Of a stretch of 64,000 nt of DNA, positions 10,601 to 23,421 are shown piece after piece (within the stretch, counting starts at the first letter, position 1; each line of letters opens with the position of its first letter). The notes beneath the pieces were generated by a model, which made no database searches, was not told the origin of the DNA, and was given only the letters and a program-made list of their open reading frames with translations. This DNA comes from Bombus terrestris (lineage: Eukaryota > Arthropoda > Insecta > Hymenoptera > Apidae), in contig NC_063269.1 of NCBI RefSeq assembly GCF_910591885.1, forward strand, positions 5,332,001 to 5,396,000, read 5' to 3'. Both the position numbers and the translations under genes were made by a program.

Positions 10601-13600
10601 TTTATCCATCTGCGAGTAGAACTCGGCTTTTCTCTCGAGAGAATAACCTCGATCCGCAAAGGATGTTTGCCTGGCGTACCTATTGTCTCATCGCGTTCTC
10701 GTTCAGCTCGTACGAGGGAGCTTCACAGACACTTTATTTGCATCCACGCTCTCTGGAAAACCTCCTTCGGGCGTTCGCGATGACCAAACTTTTTTCACTT
10801 TCTCGGACTGTCTCTACACGTTCACCGCGAGTATTTACAGGCTTTCCGGACCAGACCAACCCTGCGGCTGTTCTCTCCACCAGAGACCCGCCTAAAGAAA
10901 GGATTTCAGATTGAAACAACTTTGAAAACCCAGAGAACACGACCCGTTTGCGCGTAGGCTCGATGATCGTAGATACCGATTTTCCCCGGCAGTTTGTCTA
11001 CGGACAGGAAATCTTGCATCCGGAATGCGGAGGCGCGATCGTCACGTTCAGCAGGGTGTCGGAACCAAGGTAAACGCTATCGAAGGAAGGTGTCGTCGGT
11101 ACGATTGCGTGTGCGTTCGACAGGAAGCATACCTAATCGTTTGCTGGCAATTGTTCGCATCAACAAGTGGCAGCGAGGAGAACGAGCGAGGGGCAGCGGT
11201 ATCCATTGCGTTTACAAAGCTACTCTGAGCCGAACTTTGACGATAGACGGAACATACGCGTAGCGATCACCGTTGTCACGGCAGTTTACTCGTTTACCGT
11301 TTTGTCGGCCGATATAGATCTAAATGGATACTTGGCGTTCATCGGTTTATATTAGCTTCCGATACTCGTCCTGACGATCAAGTTAATTAAAAATGTTTTA
11401 AGGGAATTCGTTCGATTCCGCGAACGAGGAAAATCGGCTCGACGTTGAGCATCGGTTCCGAAGAGATCTTCGCTGTTGAAATATTTGGGTCATCCATGTC
11501 CAGTAAATTGCAAGTAGTATCGGGTAACTCGTCTCGCGAACGCGTATGCCGTACGGTAATGGGTCGACAAACTCTGTTGTGTAATTGATCCGACATTCGA
11601 TGATCGTTGCATGTTCCTGTGCAACGTTATGTCGTTTGATTGTCCCCGTTTCCACGATTCGGTTCCATTGCTCTTGGACAGGCACGAGTCGAATTTCGAT
11701 CGTAGCTGATCGGGATATTCGCGATTCGGCAAATGCTAAACAGGCAGAGCGGCGACGTGCCACTTAATTGCCTCTTCCTCGTCCAACCAACGAGTTTTCG
11801 TCGACCATCGCTCGGCCCAATTTTCGCGATGGCAATCTTAACATCGAGATTAAACAAGACGTCGAGTAGAGCCGCGGTACACCCTCGATTTAACCGGTAC
11901 ACACACCTGCTCGATCAAGGTAACGCCGATCGATATTCTCATCCGGCCGAAGCGGATTGCTGTCAGCAGTCGAACACGTACACGGCTCCGTCGCGATATT
12001 TCATCGAAAATCGCCCACCCGAAATCAGCCGAGTTGGCGAATCGCACTCGCGCGCCTTCCATCTGCACCCGACACCTTTCCAACGTCGAATTTCTCTCGT
12101 CCGACGTAGATCCGAGTGCCGCGACTAATTAACACCTCCGAGTACAAAACGCGTTTACAGCAATTACCACGGGATTAATTTCGATAAAATCATTCGTTGA
12201 AAGGAACACAAAAGACAGACACCAGACTCTCGAGGTGCAAAGACGTAAGAACGCGTGGAATCTGGATAAACGCGACTAGTGCAAGGACTATATCGAATAC
12301 AATTCTTGAAAGCTGATATTTGCTTCCGCCTGGGAAAATACGACCGCGTGATATTTGCTTCCCTGTTTCCCCTCTCTTCTGCGTTTTAAATCGGGAAACG
12401 GGAACGCGTAAAATTCTCCTTTGGCTTACGAATATTAAATAAACGAGAGACGAACAAATATTTAACGAGACGACAAGAACGCGAGCTACTAGTTAACCAA
12501 AGTATTTATTCGTTTACCTTACCGACCTGAACTTCTCTTTCTTTCCTCTGGCTGTTTATCCAAACAATCTCGATTCTCGACGCGATCGTTCCACTTTCTT
12601 GCTCGCGTTCGCGTAAACCTGCAACTTTTCATCCCGGCTGACCAATAGTTCGATAACGGGGCGAAAACAAAGCAGCGATCTTTCTCGGTCGATTCTTTAC
12701 GGCTCGCAGTCACACGGCCAACGAGAAACATTTAATCTGCAAGAGGAAAGTTGTCGCAAAGTGGTCGCATTTCGATGAATTTTTCCCAGTTCGAAGCGAA
12801 AAACGAAAAAAGAAAAGAAAATAGGTTTCACGGCGTGAACGGTCGACGCGTTGAAACGCGATTCGCGCGGAACGAGTCGAGCACGAACCTCGAACAACAC
12901 TTCGTCATCGCTAACGATTACGCGTTTCTGCGTTCCTAAACTTGGAGGCAGTTTACCGGGCTGTGGCGGTCGCGGAGCCGGCGGTGCACACGACCGCAAC
13001 GGAATTTAGGAGGGCGGCGCGTGTTGCGCTTCAAAATTAATCGACGCTCGCGATTCCGCGAAATTAATTTCAACTCGTTACCGGGCAAGTTTCGCGTAAA
13101 CAAGGGAGCGTTGGAATAATTCGATTAAGTCGCACTCGCTCGCCGACCAATGCCGCCTCTCTACTTTATTCGCTTTAACTCGCTACGAGAAACACCTTGT
13201 TGTAGCCGGCTCGCTCCTCTTTCGCTCTTCCCTATTCCCGCGAACAATTCTTCGCACCGCGGGACGCCTCCCTGGCGAGCCGTGTACCACGACCACGGAT
13301 TATTTGCATCGTCAGTATCTTCGAGCGTCTACGTCGTCGGTGCTTAAATCGCGCGACAAACTTGCTCCGATCTTAATTAACCCTCGAGCGACCGCCTTCC
13401 AGCTTTCATTTCCAACACTCGTTTCACGACGACTTCGTCTCCAAACGACGCCTGCTGCTATTGTGGTGGCCGGCATCTCGAGGTGCACCGAACCGAAAGC
13501 TTCCACATGCAAATGTTTCTAAACTCGGCTGGGCGCTTTCAACGAGCGTACGGTTTCCCTCTGCCCGAGAATATCTTCTCCTGAAGCGTTGCCTACGTTT

Positions 13601-14967
13601 ATTTGTTCATCTCCGTGTACGCGTGCAATTATACCTTAGCGAAAATAGTCGCGTTTCGTTCTTCGCTCGTAGTTACGCGCAGCTTCGCGCCACTGCGTCT
13701 ATTACCTCGTACGCCTGGCGCTTCGCTTGGTTCCGCTTCGACGGGATCATAAATTCTCCTACGAAATCATGAGATTATCGCAGCCGTTGCCGATAGCGCG
13801 ATCAGCTACACCCGCTACAGAGTTGAACGTTTACGAAATGCAGATACATGCCTCTCGGAGGGACGTGACACGCGTCGAGATTACGTTTTAACTTTTCCTG
13901 GCTCTTATTTTGTGCAAGTTGTCGGGACGCCGCCAGTTTTCCAGCAGGGTTTTCTCTCGTATGCAGCAGCGTTGAACGACGCAGAAACTGAACGGCGGAA
14001 CCGAGGTTATAAAGAGCGCATTTCCGAGTGTCGTTTGTGATGCTCGACGCGTTTCACCGTAACTCTTCTCTCTGCGTATTGCACGGACTTGCCACTCGGC
14101 CTGCGAAACGTTGGCAGCTCGACGAGGATCGGTACGCGTCGCGCGACGCTACGCCGCGTTTCAACGCCGGGAATTGTTTCGCCAACGGTGTTGCGGATAA
14201 ACCGCGGAAGAGCGTCATTGTCTCGAAGTAATCGGCCGAGGTAGGAGACGCGGATTTCCGCGGAATTCAATGTCAGTGCCTGTGATTGCACACCTCCACG
14301 AGGCATGATTCCGTAACGCAGCGAGCGATTCGAAGCGACGTGGCGCGGCGACGAAAAACGCGAAATAATTGCGGCCCGTCCCTCGAGATTGCTTCCGTCA
14401 CGGAATCGAACGTAGTTATTGGTTTTTCCTTGAGCAAACTCCACGTAGCGATGGCAGAGTTCGAACGTCCTGCGGTGTTTCCCTTAATCGGAAACTCGTC
14501 GCAGGCGTTGTTGTCGAAATTCGATGGGCGCGAAAGTACACAACGCGGACGGCATTCTCTCGTGGAAATTTATTCCGATTCGCGATATTCCCGCGGTGGA
14601 AAAAGTCCTGATAAATACGACGCAGAGACTAAATCCGCGACGCTCGTTGCCGTTTGCCTGCTTTCTAGGACGAGGTTAAACGAAGTTTATTTCGCGGGAA
14701 AGGCAGATCAAAGTCGTAATCGTACGTCCACGTTCACCCAGATTCCTGATTTCCTTAAGCGCCAAAGAACGAGACGAAAGTTGGAACGAGAAACGAATTT
14801 AGTTGCCAACTAATTACCACGGCCATCTAGCCGCTCGCGTTGGCCGCGCAATTACGCTGGATAATGGAGAGCCAGTTCAGCGCGAATGTTCGCTGATTAA
14901 TCGTATCGAAATATTCTTGCGGCGGAAACAGTTCGTTGACTTCATTGTGGCACAAACCAGGACGAGA

Positions 14968-14993
14968 GTCGATCGTGTCGATCGTGTCGATCC
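14968..14993. repeat. 9-bp tandem repeat, about 3 copies
   Basis: The unit GTCGATCGT occurs twice exactly and a third time truncated. The unit contains GATC palindromes, which makes the array itself nearly self-complementary. Confidence 0.75.
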
Positions 14994-15668
14994 GATCGAA
15001 CGCAGGTCGAGTCCGACAAAAACGGATGTGTAACTGCGCAATTTGCGCACCGAACAGCTCGACCAGAACTCGTTCGGTCCGTAAACTAACGCGATCTGGC
15101 ACCTCTCTCGATGGCGTTACGCGAAAAACCATATCGACTATCGACCACTCTCGGTTCTGTATCTTCCACGAAATAGTTGTCGATTTTTTCCCCGAACGGT
15201 TTTACGGCGAGACGGTTCCGCGGAGAGTTTCTTCCACCGAATATCCAGACGTTGGGCTGACTCGCAAACTGGCTCTTACCGTGTAAAATTTTCAAGAGCG
15301 GAAAAGACGAGTCGAAGGAAACCGAACGGACAGAGCGATTACCAGGGTGCCGGTACATCGAGTTTTTCCAGGCGACGTCTGACGAGGAATCGGTCGAGCT
15401 TGGCCATTCGTGCGGAACGAGTTTGCCGCATCCGGTCTCGATGCACGTCCATAGCCCGGTTTCGTTTCTTCGGCAGTGACGGTGATTGATGAGCCGAGCT
15501 CGTCTCGCTCCGAGCGCAGGAAAAATAAAGCCTTCGATCGTATCCGCCTCGATTATCCCCGGCGACAATTTGACATGTCGCGAGAAAAACTTGCCCTCTG
15601 ATAATTGAGCAGACGCGGCCCTAGTTGACACGCGAGACCGACCGCCGCTGAGATTTACATCGAAATCG

Positions 15669-15695
15669 GTCGTCGTCGTCGTCGCGTCGTCGTCG
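15669..15695. repeat. (GTC)n microsatellite, interrupted
   Basis: Repeating GTC/CGT triplets with one GCG interruption. It belongs to a recurrent class of GAC/GTC repeats in this window. Confidence 0.8.
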
Positions 15696-17214
15696 ATGCC
15701 GCGAGCGAGTCAAAGACGCGTGTAGCGCAAAGTTCGATCGAGGAAATCCATCGTGTTCTTCGATCTCGACCATCTCCGATACGATCAGCGACGTTAACGA
15801 GCGAACGGTGAAGCGTCGGAGATCCGCTACGCTCGGAAAAGCGAAATAAATATTTTTCCTCGCTCTTCGATTTCCGATACGCTTCGAGCTTCGAGAACGC
15901 CTCGAGTTTTCTTATTTCTTACTGGGACCGCGTACGTCGCTGCACGGTTCCTAGGAAGGCGCACGAAACCGGCTCGTTATTATCGAGACCGATGAAAGTT
16001 GGAAACATTTGTTTGTGGGAGCGACTCGCCTGATTCGAGAAAGAAAATCCCAGGGAGATTTCGTCTTTCGGATTGCTTCCACGGAGCCAGCCACTGGGAA
16101 CAAAGTACGTCCAGGTTGAAAACGAATTTCGTGGATTCCGGAGGCGGCCGAGTTTTCATTTATTCCCGCCGCGTCCCTATGTATTCCAATGCAATTTCGA
16201 GAGTGCGGTGGCGCTTCTTCCCGGTGGGGAAAGAACCGACTCGTTCCCTGCCTCGTTTCCCATGCCGTTCCGTCTCGTCGTTAATTTTCAAGACGATGCA
16301 CAAGAGCGATCCACTTCGAGACACTGTGTGCATGCACTTGTACGGATTCGGGGCCACTTCGTTCCAGAGCGCGAGCCAAGAACCTATGTATTCTGCTTAG
16401 AATGGGAACTTACTCGCGTGTGGCCGCGTAAAGCTCCCAACAACACGTACGCATTCGCGATACACGCGAGAAGGACCGGGGGCTGCGCGTGCACGTGAGT
16501 CGTCGCTCGATAAGGCTTATCAACTCCTTAATTTGCTCTCCCCCTTGTACATTAGCGTGCGCCCGGCGTGCATTAGTCCGCATTACTGTTTGACGCGATC
16601 GATGATGTCGTGCCAAATGCGCTCCAGTTGCACGCCACTTGCTACTTCTTTGGCTCAGCTGGGACCTGCTCTCCGATGCTCCGGATCACGTATCGTCCTT
16701 TCCTTTCAAACTGCAACTTTTCGCAGCGAGCTCGTACTAACTTTTCCTTATCTCTAACGCAACGATCTTTGGCAGATCGTCCGAACATCGTCGGGTGTTT
16801 GTACAAGCCGGAAATATACGTCGATTCGGTAACGCGCGTAAGTCGGTCGGCTTTACCAGCTACGGCGTGGAAGCTGCGGATAACGCCGCTCCTTGTGAAT
16901 ATTTTCCTGGGCGACGCGCATCGCGACGCGTGTACGTCCCAGATTGCACTGCGCGGCGGTCCGCGTCGTCGTCGGAGACGGAGCTGTCGATGATTAATTT
17001 ACATGGCGTGGCGAGACGATCGGGGCCATCGATAATCGCGATGCGTCGCGAAACGACGAGAGCGGCGAGCATCGCGCGATCGACGACTCGAACGTTCCGC
17101 GGCCAATGGAATTGGCTGGGTGCAGAAATGCGACAAGATTTACGACCCTTATTTCGCCAAACCATCTGATTTCGTGATTCTGTCAAGCGGCAGAATTTTC
17201 GTTGAACGCGCGAG

Positions 17215-17480
17215 AAGGGCTAAAAGGCTGGGACAGCGACACGGATTAATCGGGCGAGATGACGCGTCGGGGGCCGATTCATAAAGCGACGCCAAGTGCG
17301 CCGGACCTGGGTGCGATAAATTAACAACAAGAATTATTATTGTTCTGAATAGCGCGACACTGGCGGCGACTCGCGCTGCAGAAGCGATATCGCACGATCG
17401 GGTTTGAAAACCGTTGCATAATTTACTAACGGCGCTAAATTAACCGGGATGGACGATGACTGGCTGGGGACCGATAAAAA
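17215..17480. promoter_or_regulatory. candidate regulatory island with SOX-like inverted pair
   Basis: CpG density drops and homeodomain-like TAAATTAA and ATAATTTAC words appear. At 17326-17331 (AACAAG) and 17339-17344 (ATTGTT) two SOX/HMG-like words face each other a few bases apart, an arrangement known for SOX dimer sites. No open frame here looks coding. Regulatory identity is inference from composition and motif arrangement only. Confidence 0.25.
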
Positions 17481-17805
17481 CGAGCCTCGAACCTTCCGCG
17501 CTACGGCTACGTTTCAACAAATTGCTAGTCGTTTCGATCGGCTGCGCTCTCTGTCAGGAATCGAGTTGCACGAAATGGGTCGATTAATTAAAAACTAGAC
17601 GGGGCAGATCGCTCGCGACACCATGCCGCTTCGCTCCGCTCCGTTTAAACGCACCTTCGGCCGTCTGTCGCGTCGTCCCTTTCCCGTTTCCCGACCACCT
17701 TATTAACGAACACCGGGGAAAGAGGCAAATTTATAAGCCGGCGGTAAGGTTCGCGCGAGAGAAATATGCGACTGCGATCTACCCTCGTGGGCCACGAACC
17801 GAGCC

Positions 17806-17833
17806 CAATTAGACCGTCTATGGATGTCAATGG
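17806..17833 (+). repeat. direct repeat, copy 1 (28 bp)
   Basis: This 28-bp sequence recurs at 18140-18167 with 25 of 28 positions identical; the last twelve bases, ending GATGTCAATGG, are unchanged. The copies are 334 bp apart in the same orientation, and the sequence between them does not repeat. This may be a duplicated regulatory word or the remains of a local duplication. Confidence 0.7.
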
Positions 17834-18139
17834 TGCGTGTCCCAGAGCGGCAAGGAGCCCTCGTTCCAGCGCGTCATTATGCAATTTGCCAAGTCAGCCC
17901 GCCGGCGATGTTACACGATGCGTCGCGTCACCCAGGCTTTCGCCCCGAAATTCGTCTCTCGACTCGAAGCAGATGCCTCGACTTCGCGACGGTTTCCCTT
18001 CGAAACGAAGGCGACGACGGGGCCAATTTGCCATGCAGCCAGCGCCCATCGTACGCGATTCTCCGACGACTCGACGTGCGATACGATGTGTATGGTTATG
18101 TAAGCGGTTGCGGTATTCTCCGAGGGCGCGGATAGGGAA

Positions 18140-18167
18140 CAATTAGACGGTCCACGGATGTCAATGG
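18140..18167 (+). repeat. direct repeat, copy 2 (28 bp)
   Basis: Second copy of the sequence at 17806-17833. The three differences are single substitutions, two of them C/T transitions. Flanks on both sides differ from those of copy 1, so the similarity is confined to the 28 bp. Confidence 0.7.
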
Positions 18168-21099
18168 AGAGCGATACAATGGCGAGACGTGGCGCGAGAC
18201 CTTCGCAGCCGAGCTCATTGTCGTATCCATTACCGGAAGCGGTGTGTCCTCTTTGGCCGAGACGAAACGCGTCGGGAGAGACATACACGGAAGGTGAATC
18301 GCAGTCGCGTCGGCGTGGCGAGACGCGTGTCGCAGACGCTTTAAATCAACGCTGTCAACCGCGAGGACGAGCGAGAACCAGCGAGTCCGCTTCCGTCGAC
18401 GTATATATTCCGGTAGATGGAAACGCACCGTTTCGCGTCGTCGTGTCGCGTTCCTGGTTGGTGAATCGCGTTTCCCGTGCCGGTTGCACGCGCGAATAAT
18501 CGCCCTCGTCCCGATATTTGATTTGCCATCTGTTTGCGCGGCTTTAACCGTTTCATTGGCCTCGTTTAAGGATCGCGTCGAGCCGACTGCGACTCGCCGA
18601 CCGTTCTTCCTCCTTCTCTACCTCCGATACCGTTTGCCGAGCAAATCTCCGGCTTGTCGCGGCTTCTATCGTCGGGCTTCCGTCGGATTTTCCGCGATTT
18701 CGATCGTTCGCGTTCCCGATCCGAGCGAAATCGTTTGAGAGAAATTAACGGGCGGAACGTTGGAACGCAGAAAGAGGCGCGGACAAGCGTTTCGTCATCC
18801 GAGTAGAACGAGTCGGAAGGAGCGGCGTTTCTTAGAGAGAGCGCGCGCTCGATTGCATCTGCATAGAGAGGTAGTTTATCTCGCGTTTCCTGGAAGGCAG
18901 GCAGACGAAGCCGCGGCGAGTAGGGAATTTCTTGGGCGAGAATGTATCGGTTCTAGGCGGGCGTACAACCGAGATATTTGCATTTTATTTCGCTAGCCGG
19001 CTACGAGAACGGCTCTTATTAAATTAAGCTCGAATTACAGGCAATCTTTTCCCACGGAATTATATCTAGCAGCGGGGCAATGTAACGATAATCGAGGCGT
19101 TTCTGTCGCGTGTTATCCCCTAGGCTAACTAGACTCGATTCCCGTCGTGGCGTGTGACGTCGTTCCTCCGGAAAAGGGAGAACTTTATACGACCGTTTTA
19201 TGTTATCAGTCGGCACTGAAGCGGCCATAAAATATAACGAAATACGAGGCATAAAACAAATCCGAGTATCGGTCAGGTCACTGGTTTCCCCTTTAGTCTC
19301 GCTCAATCTCGACTCGCCGATATCTTTCACGGTAAAATTACCGGACGCTCCTTGTTCGCGTGGCGTGTGCCGCGTAAACGGATCGCGACAACGTGATTTC
19401 TCGCGATTGCTCTTCCTCCCGTGAGAGAACACTCTCTCGTCTCGAGTGTGTACCCTCGGCGTCGTGTCACTAGCTTTCAACTAGGGACGCATCATGGAGG
19501 AACGATAGAGCGAAAACTTAACGCCCGATCCTTCGTCTTCGTTTGTTCTCGCGAAACGATGTTGGCGACGACAGCCGAGGATCGCTGGATTCCATTGAAT
19601 CCGAGAGGCATCGACCGCTCTTTCGCGACTCAGGGCACAATAAGCGGCACGCGTGATTTCCGTTTCATTCACGCGCGTTGTACGGTTGCAAAAGGTGCAA
19701 TCAGGCAAACTGGAACGTCAATAGACGGAGCAACGAGGAGAAGCGGCGATACGCGCTGCGTAGATATCGCGCGACCTTCGTTCCGCTGCTCTCGGTTTCC
19801 TTCTGATCTCGCACGAACAGCCAAGCGGGTCGTGGGGATTGCGATGTCCTCCGCGCGCCACTGCTGAATTTCAATTTGCCGAAATTCGAGGCAACCAGAC
19901 GCTGCGGAGCTGTACGCGACGCGAAATCCTGATCGTCGAGCAATTAGTGGGTGCGGTAACCGATCCTGGCAGCGATTCCTGACGAGTCGTGCGCGGGATT
20001 CGCGAGCGGATGCCGTTTCCGTCGAATCGATTCGTCGCGGCGACGGGCTCGGGTGTCTCGACGGGCGACGCCGATTTACTCTCGTCCCTCGATTCATTAA
20101 AAAGAGCGTTGAACTTGCCAACGTTAGTACACTTTGACGCGTGCAGGATAATTGTGTTTCGACTTCCACATCCAGACATCCCGGCACCGACGTATCCTTT
20201 GCAGGAGAGAACACGCTATCGTCGCGTCTCGCGGCTCGCAATTAATTTCTCCGGTTGCAAAAGAACTCTGCTCCGCCGGCAGGTTGCAAGCCGTGAAACG
20301 CGACGCTCGTTTCTGTCCTCGACTCCGGTTTTTCTACGGCGTCCCCTGTTCGCGTTGCTCGTCGCGTATTTATCGCCTCGTAAAACTCCCAAGACGAAAA
20401 CGGTAGAACGAGGCTCGCTTCGTCACAGTTACGCGTCGGACGAGCGAGCATTGTTAAAACGTCACCGATGCGGCTCCGGCGGATAAACCGTGGTGTTTCC
20501 GCGCCACTTGGAGCGACGATCGCGACCGCGGTAGTAAACAATTCGCCGGGGCAAAAGAGTCGGGATAGAGTCATAAGTCGCGACGTAGAAGAGGCTATCG
20601 CCGATCGATAGAACCGGCGAACGCGTTTTATGAAACTTCAAAGTTTTATAGAAAATACGCGGGCTCTGGCAAGCTGACGTAATGTAACCTCTTTGCGAAA
20701 GAATGACTCGCCCGACGTATTACCCGGAACCTGGCGAGAGATTTTTACGCTCTCTTTGGAGCATCCTGAAAAAGCTTTCGGAGAAGCAGCGCTGGTTAGA
20801 AAGTTTCTTCCGCTTGGAAAACTTTCCAATCGGCCGACAGACGCGCCGGAGTCTTCGGAAGCTCTCGAACCTCGAGGAACGAGCAGCGAGCCTATAGGTG
20901 TCCAAACCGCGGCAGCGGCGCCGCCTGTGGCGACGTCCAAAGGGCCGGAAACGGCGAGACGGGGTCGAGGGCTCCTCGGAAAAATTGATATTCCACTGAG
21001 GCGATTCGCGTCTACGCACGAATCCGCTTTTCATCTCGCCACGGAAAGCGCACCCTTCGTGTATGCCTGGTTCGAACCCTCGCCTCGTTACTACTCTCC

Positions 21100-21205
21100 C
21101 CCAACCTGTGTCCCTTTGCGCTCGTCCCTCGTTCGTCCTTGCCCGCTCCTCTTCTTCCCTTTCCCTTCTCTTCGCTGCTCTGCTCTCTTCCGCTCTCCTC
21201 CGCTC
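21100..21205. repeat. pyrimidine-rich tract
   Basis: The plus strand is dominated by C and T for about 100 bases with scattered G. It is not a clean microsatellite. It makes several spurious open frames. Confidence 0.6.
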
Positions 21206-22646
21206 GCGACTCCCGATTGTAGTGTTTCGCGATTCGCAATTTACTCGAGTTGGCGTAAAAACGAGAGCCACGCGGCACGTATCGCCCTCCCCATTTTTCA
21301 CCCCTGTCGCGCCTCACGTCGTAGAATTTCGCGTACGCGTGTAATAATCGAACCTCAGACTACGACGCGCTCCGAGGGTCGAGCATTTCTGCTTACGAAG
21401 CTGGCAAATGGAATTTAAAGGGTGTCTTCTCGAATCTCCAACCCTCTGCCACACGCTACGCTAATCGGTTCTCGTTCGAGGAGAATTGGAATTTCTGTTC
21501 GTGGCTAATTGCACGGAATATCAGCTATCGGGAGTACCTACGCGAACGATATCAATTTACGTAGTTGGAGCCGCTTCGATCGTTCCACGATTTCGCTAAT
21601 TTTTCTAGACTGTGCGTGGATCGACGTTACAGTGTCGGCGATCATATTTCCAGATAGGAAGCCATCCGTTCCACCAGACTGCAAATTATCTCCACCGATA
21701 AAATCACGCGAACGAGCGGAATACCGCGAGTTGAACGACGTTCGATAAACAGGCAGCATCTTTACGGGTCGTGATTCGTGTTTCCGCGGGATCGTAAAGC
21801 AATGGAGCGACTTTCGCAGGGAAAGAGGTGGCGGTATCGCGAAACAGCCGTCTTGGCGAGATCCGTGGAAAGTGCTTAACGACCTACGGCATTGCCGACC
21901 GTTAACTTCTGCTCGAACGACGCTCGAACGCTTCTATACATTTATATCGTTCTCGGCGCGTGCTTTGCCCTCTAATTTAGAACAAGCTGCCGCGAGTTAG
22001 GCGGCACGAATCCGTTCGTCCCTTCTTTTTATCGTTCGTGCGTCTCGTTGGCCGCGTTTGCAGATGATCGCGACGTCCCGCAAAAAGTTCTCCGGTCGTG
22101 ACAAAAAAACCGGTTCGCCCGATATAACGACGCAAAAAGGACAATCGCAGAGAGCAATCGCGCGGAGAACGGGCCGCTTTTATTCCGGATCCTCGACGGG
22201 GATAACGATCGCGGAAGTCGCGTCGGCCGTGAATCCATAATCCTGCCAGAGAGAGGTTCGAGCGACGGGGGTGGAGGCGAGACAGGGGAAGGAGGAACGG
22301 GAACAGGAAAAAGATAATCAGCCGCATAAAAATGCATCGAACGAACGCGTAAGTGGCCCGATGCTGAATACTTAAGCGCGACCGATGGTTCCGGAGGATG
22401 GCGGGGCGGGAACGCGGGCCGAGTGGCCATAATTTACGGCCAAGTTCGCCGTTATAAGGAGAACGAGCGTGAAAGAAAAAAGGGCAAAATCGATCCTCGT
22501 AAATCGTAGCAGCGACGTCAGTAACACGTGTTACGAGGCTCGCGGTATAACACCCGCCGATTATATAACCCTCGCCTCGACCGCAGAACACCGCACGACC
22601 GAACGGAACCGAACCGAACAGCCACACGGTGAGAACTCGACCGACT

Positions 22647-22672
22647 GTCTCTCTCTCTCTCTCTCTCTCTCT
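22647..22672. repeat. (CT)n microsatellite
   Basis: Uninterrupted CT run of about a dozen units, continuing into GTCTTTCTC. Confidence 0.85.
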
Positions 22673-23104
22673 GTCTTTCTCTTTTTCTACCGTCGTCGGA
22701 TACGATCCTTAGCGGTACGACCATTTTCCACCAGATATTTTATAGGAGCCCGTTGCGGTTCCATTATCGTTGCGTTTACGTCCGTTCCATTATCTCGCGG
22801 AAGATACGAAACGTTGCTAGATCGATAGGACGCGTGCAAACCAGTTTGCCAGGCTCGTCTCACTGCCAGCACTGCCCTTTCGGATACTCTTACGGCCGTA
22901 GATAATTCGTATGCGCGTGTCGAGCAGCAAGAAGGTTTGCCAGGCGAATCCGTGACTCGTTGGCGCCAGCCGAGGCCTGTCGTGGCCACGTATATTGGTT
23001 CGCGTGTGAGATATAAATTCCGAGGAAGAAGGAGGAGGAACGAAGGAGACGACGACGCGGTCGGTTCGTTCTACTTTCATCTAGAAAATTTTCACTCAAC
23101 CGCA

Positions 23105-23129
23105 GACGAGGACGACGACGACGACGAGC
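23105..23129. repeat. (GAC)n microsatellite
   Basis: GACGAG followed by five GAC units. Same class as the runs at 24640 and 41661. Confidence 0.8.
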
Positions 23130-23381
23130 GTGCCACGCGTTGGTAGGCTTTGTCGTGCTTGAACGTTAATCGCGCGCTTAACGAATCACGTAACGCAACG
23201 TGACCGACCAGCAACGAGTCTGCCGGTAATTGTCGCAAACTCGAAGCTCCATTGTTGCGCGAAATAACGCGGACGAGGATCTTTGAACAGAGAGTCGGCG
23301 GACGAGGATGAATAGAGACCACGGATCACCGGTTTCGAATTCATCGGAGGAGAGGTCAAAGCGACGCGCTCACACCGACGA

Positions 23382-23421
23382 CGAGTCGTTGATAGCTCAT
23401 TTTTTTCGGGTCAACGACTCG
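23382..23421. repeat. stem-loop with perfect 11-bp stem
   Basis: CGAGTCGTTGA at 23382-23392 is the exact reverse complement of TCAACGACTCG at 23411-23421. The 18-base loop contains a run of seven T. Beyond one mismatch at the base the pairing resumes for two base pairs, and again after another mismatch. It could be a transcribed hairpin, a cruciform or a small inverted-duplication scar. No transposon ends are recognised. Confidence 0.75.

Larger units (their letters stand above)
7614..17200. other. gene-free block, unique CpG-rich DNA
   Basis: No supportable gene. One frame at 9213-9431 (plus, ATG start, 72 residues) has a less Arg-biased composition than its surroundings but no recognisable domain; it is discussed in the findings. 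The block otherwise holds unique sequence, a short GATGC triplet (9481-9497), a 9-bp tandem repeat (14968-14993) and a GTC-type trinucleotide run (15669-15695). Confidence 0.55.

Noticed and set aside
20693..21418. 241-codon plus-strand frame
   Set aside because: It opens at TTG and contains no ATG; the 3' half runs through a pyrimidine tract giving Ser/Pro/Leu low complexity; opposite-strand frames are equally long.
22555..22680. Promoter with TATA box before the CT microsatellite
   Set aside because: Only the TATATAA word supports it; the region downstream is simple repeat.
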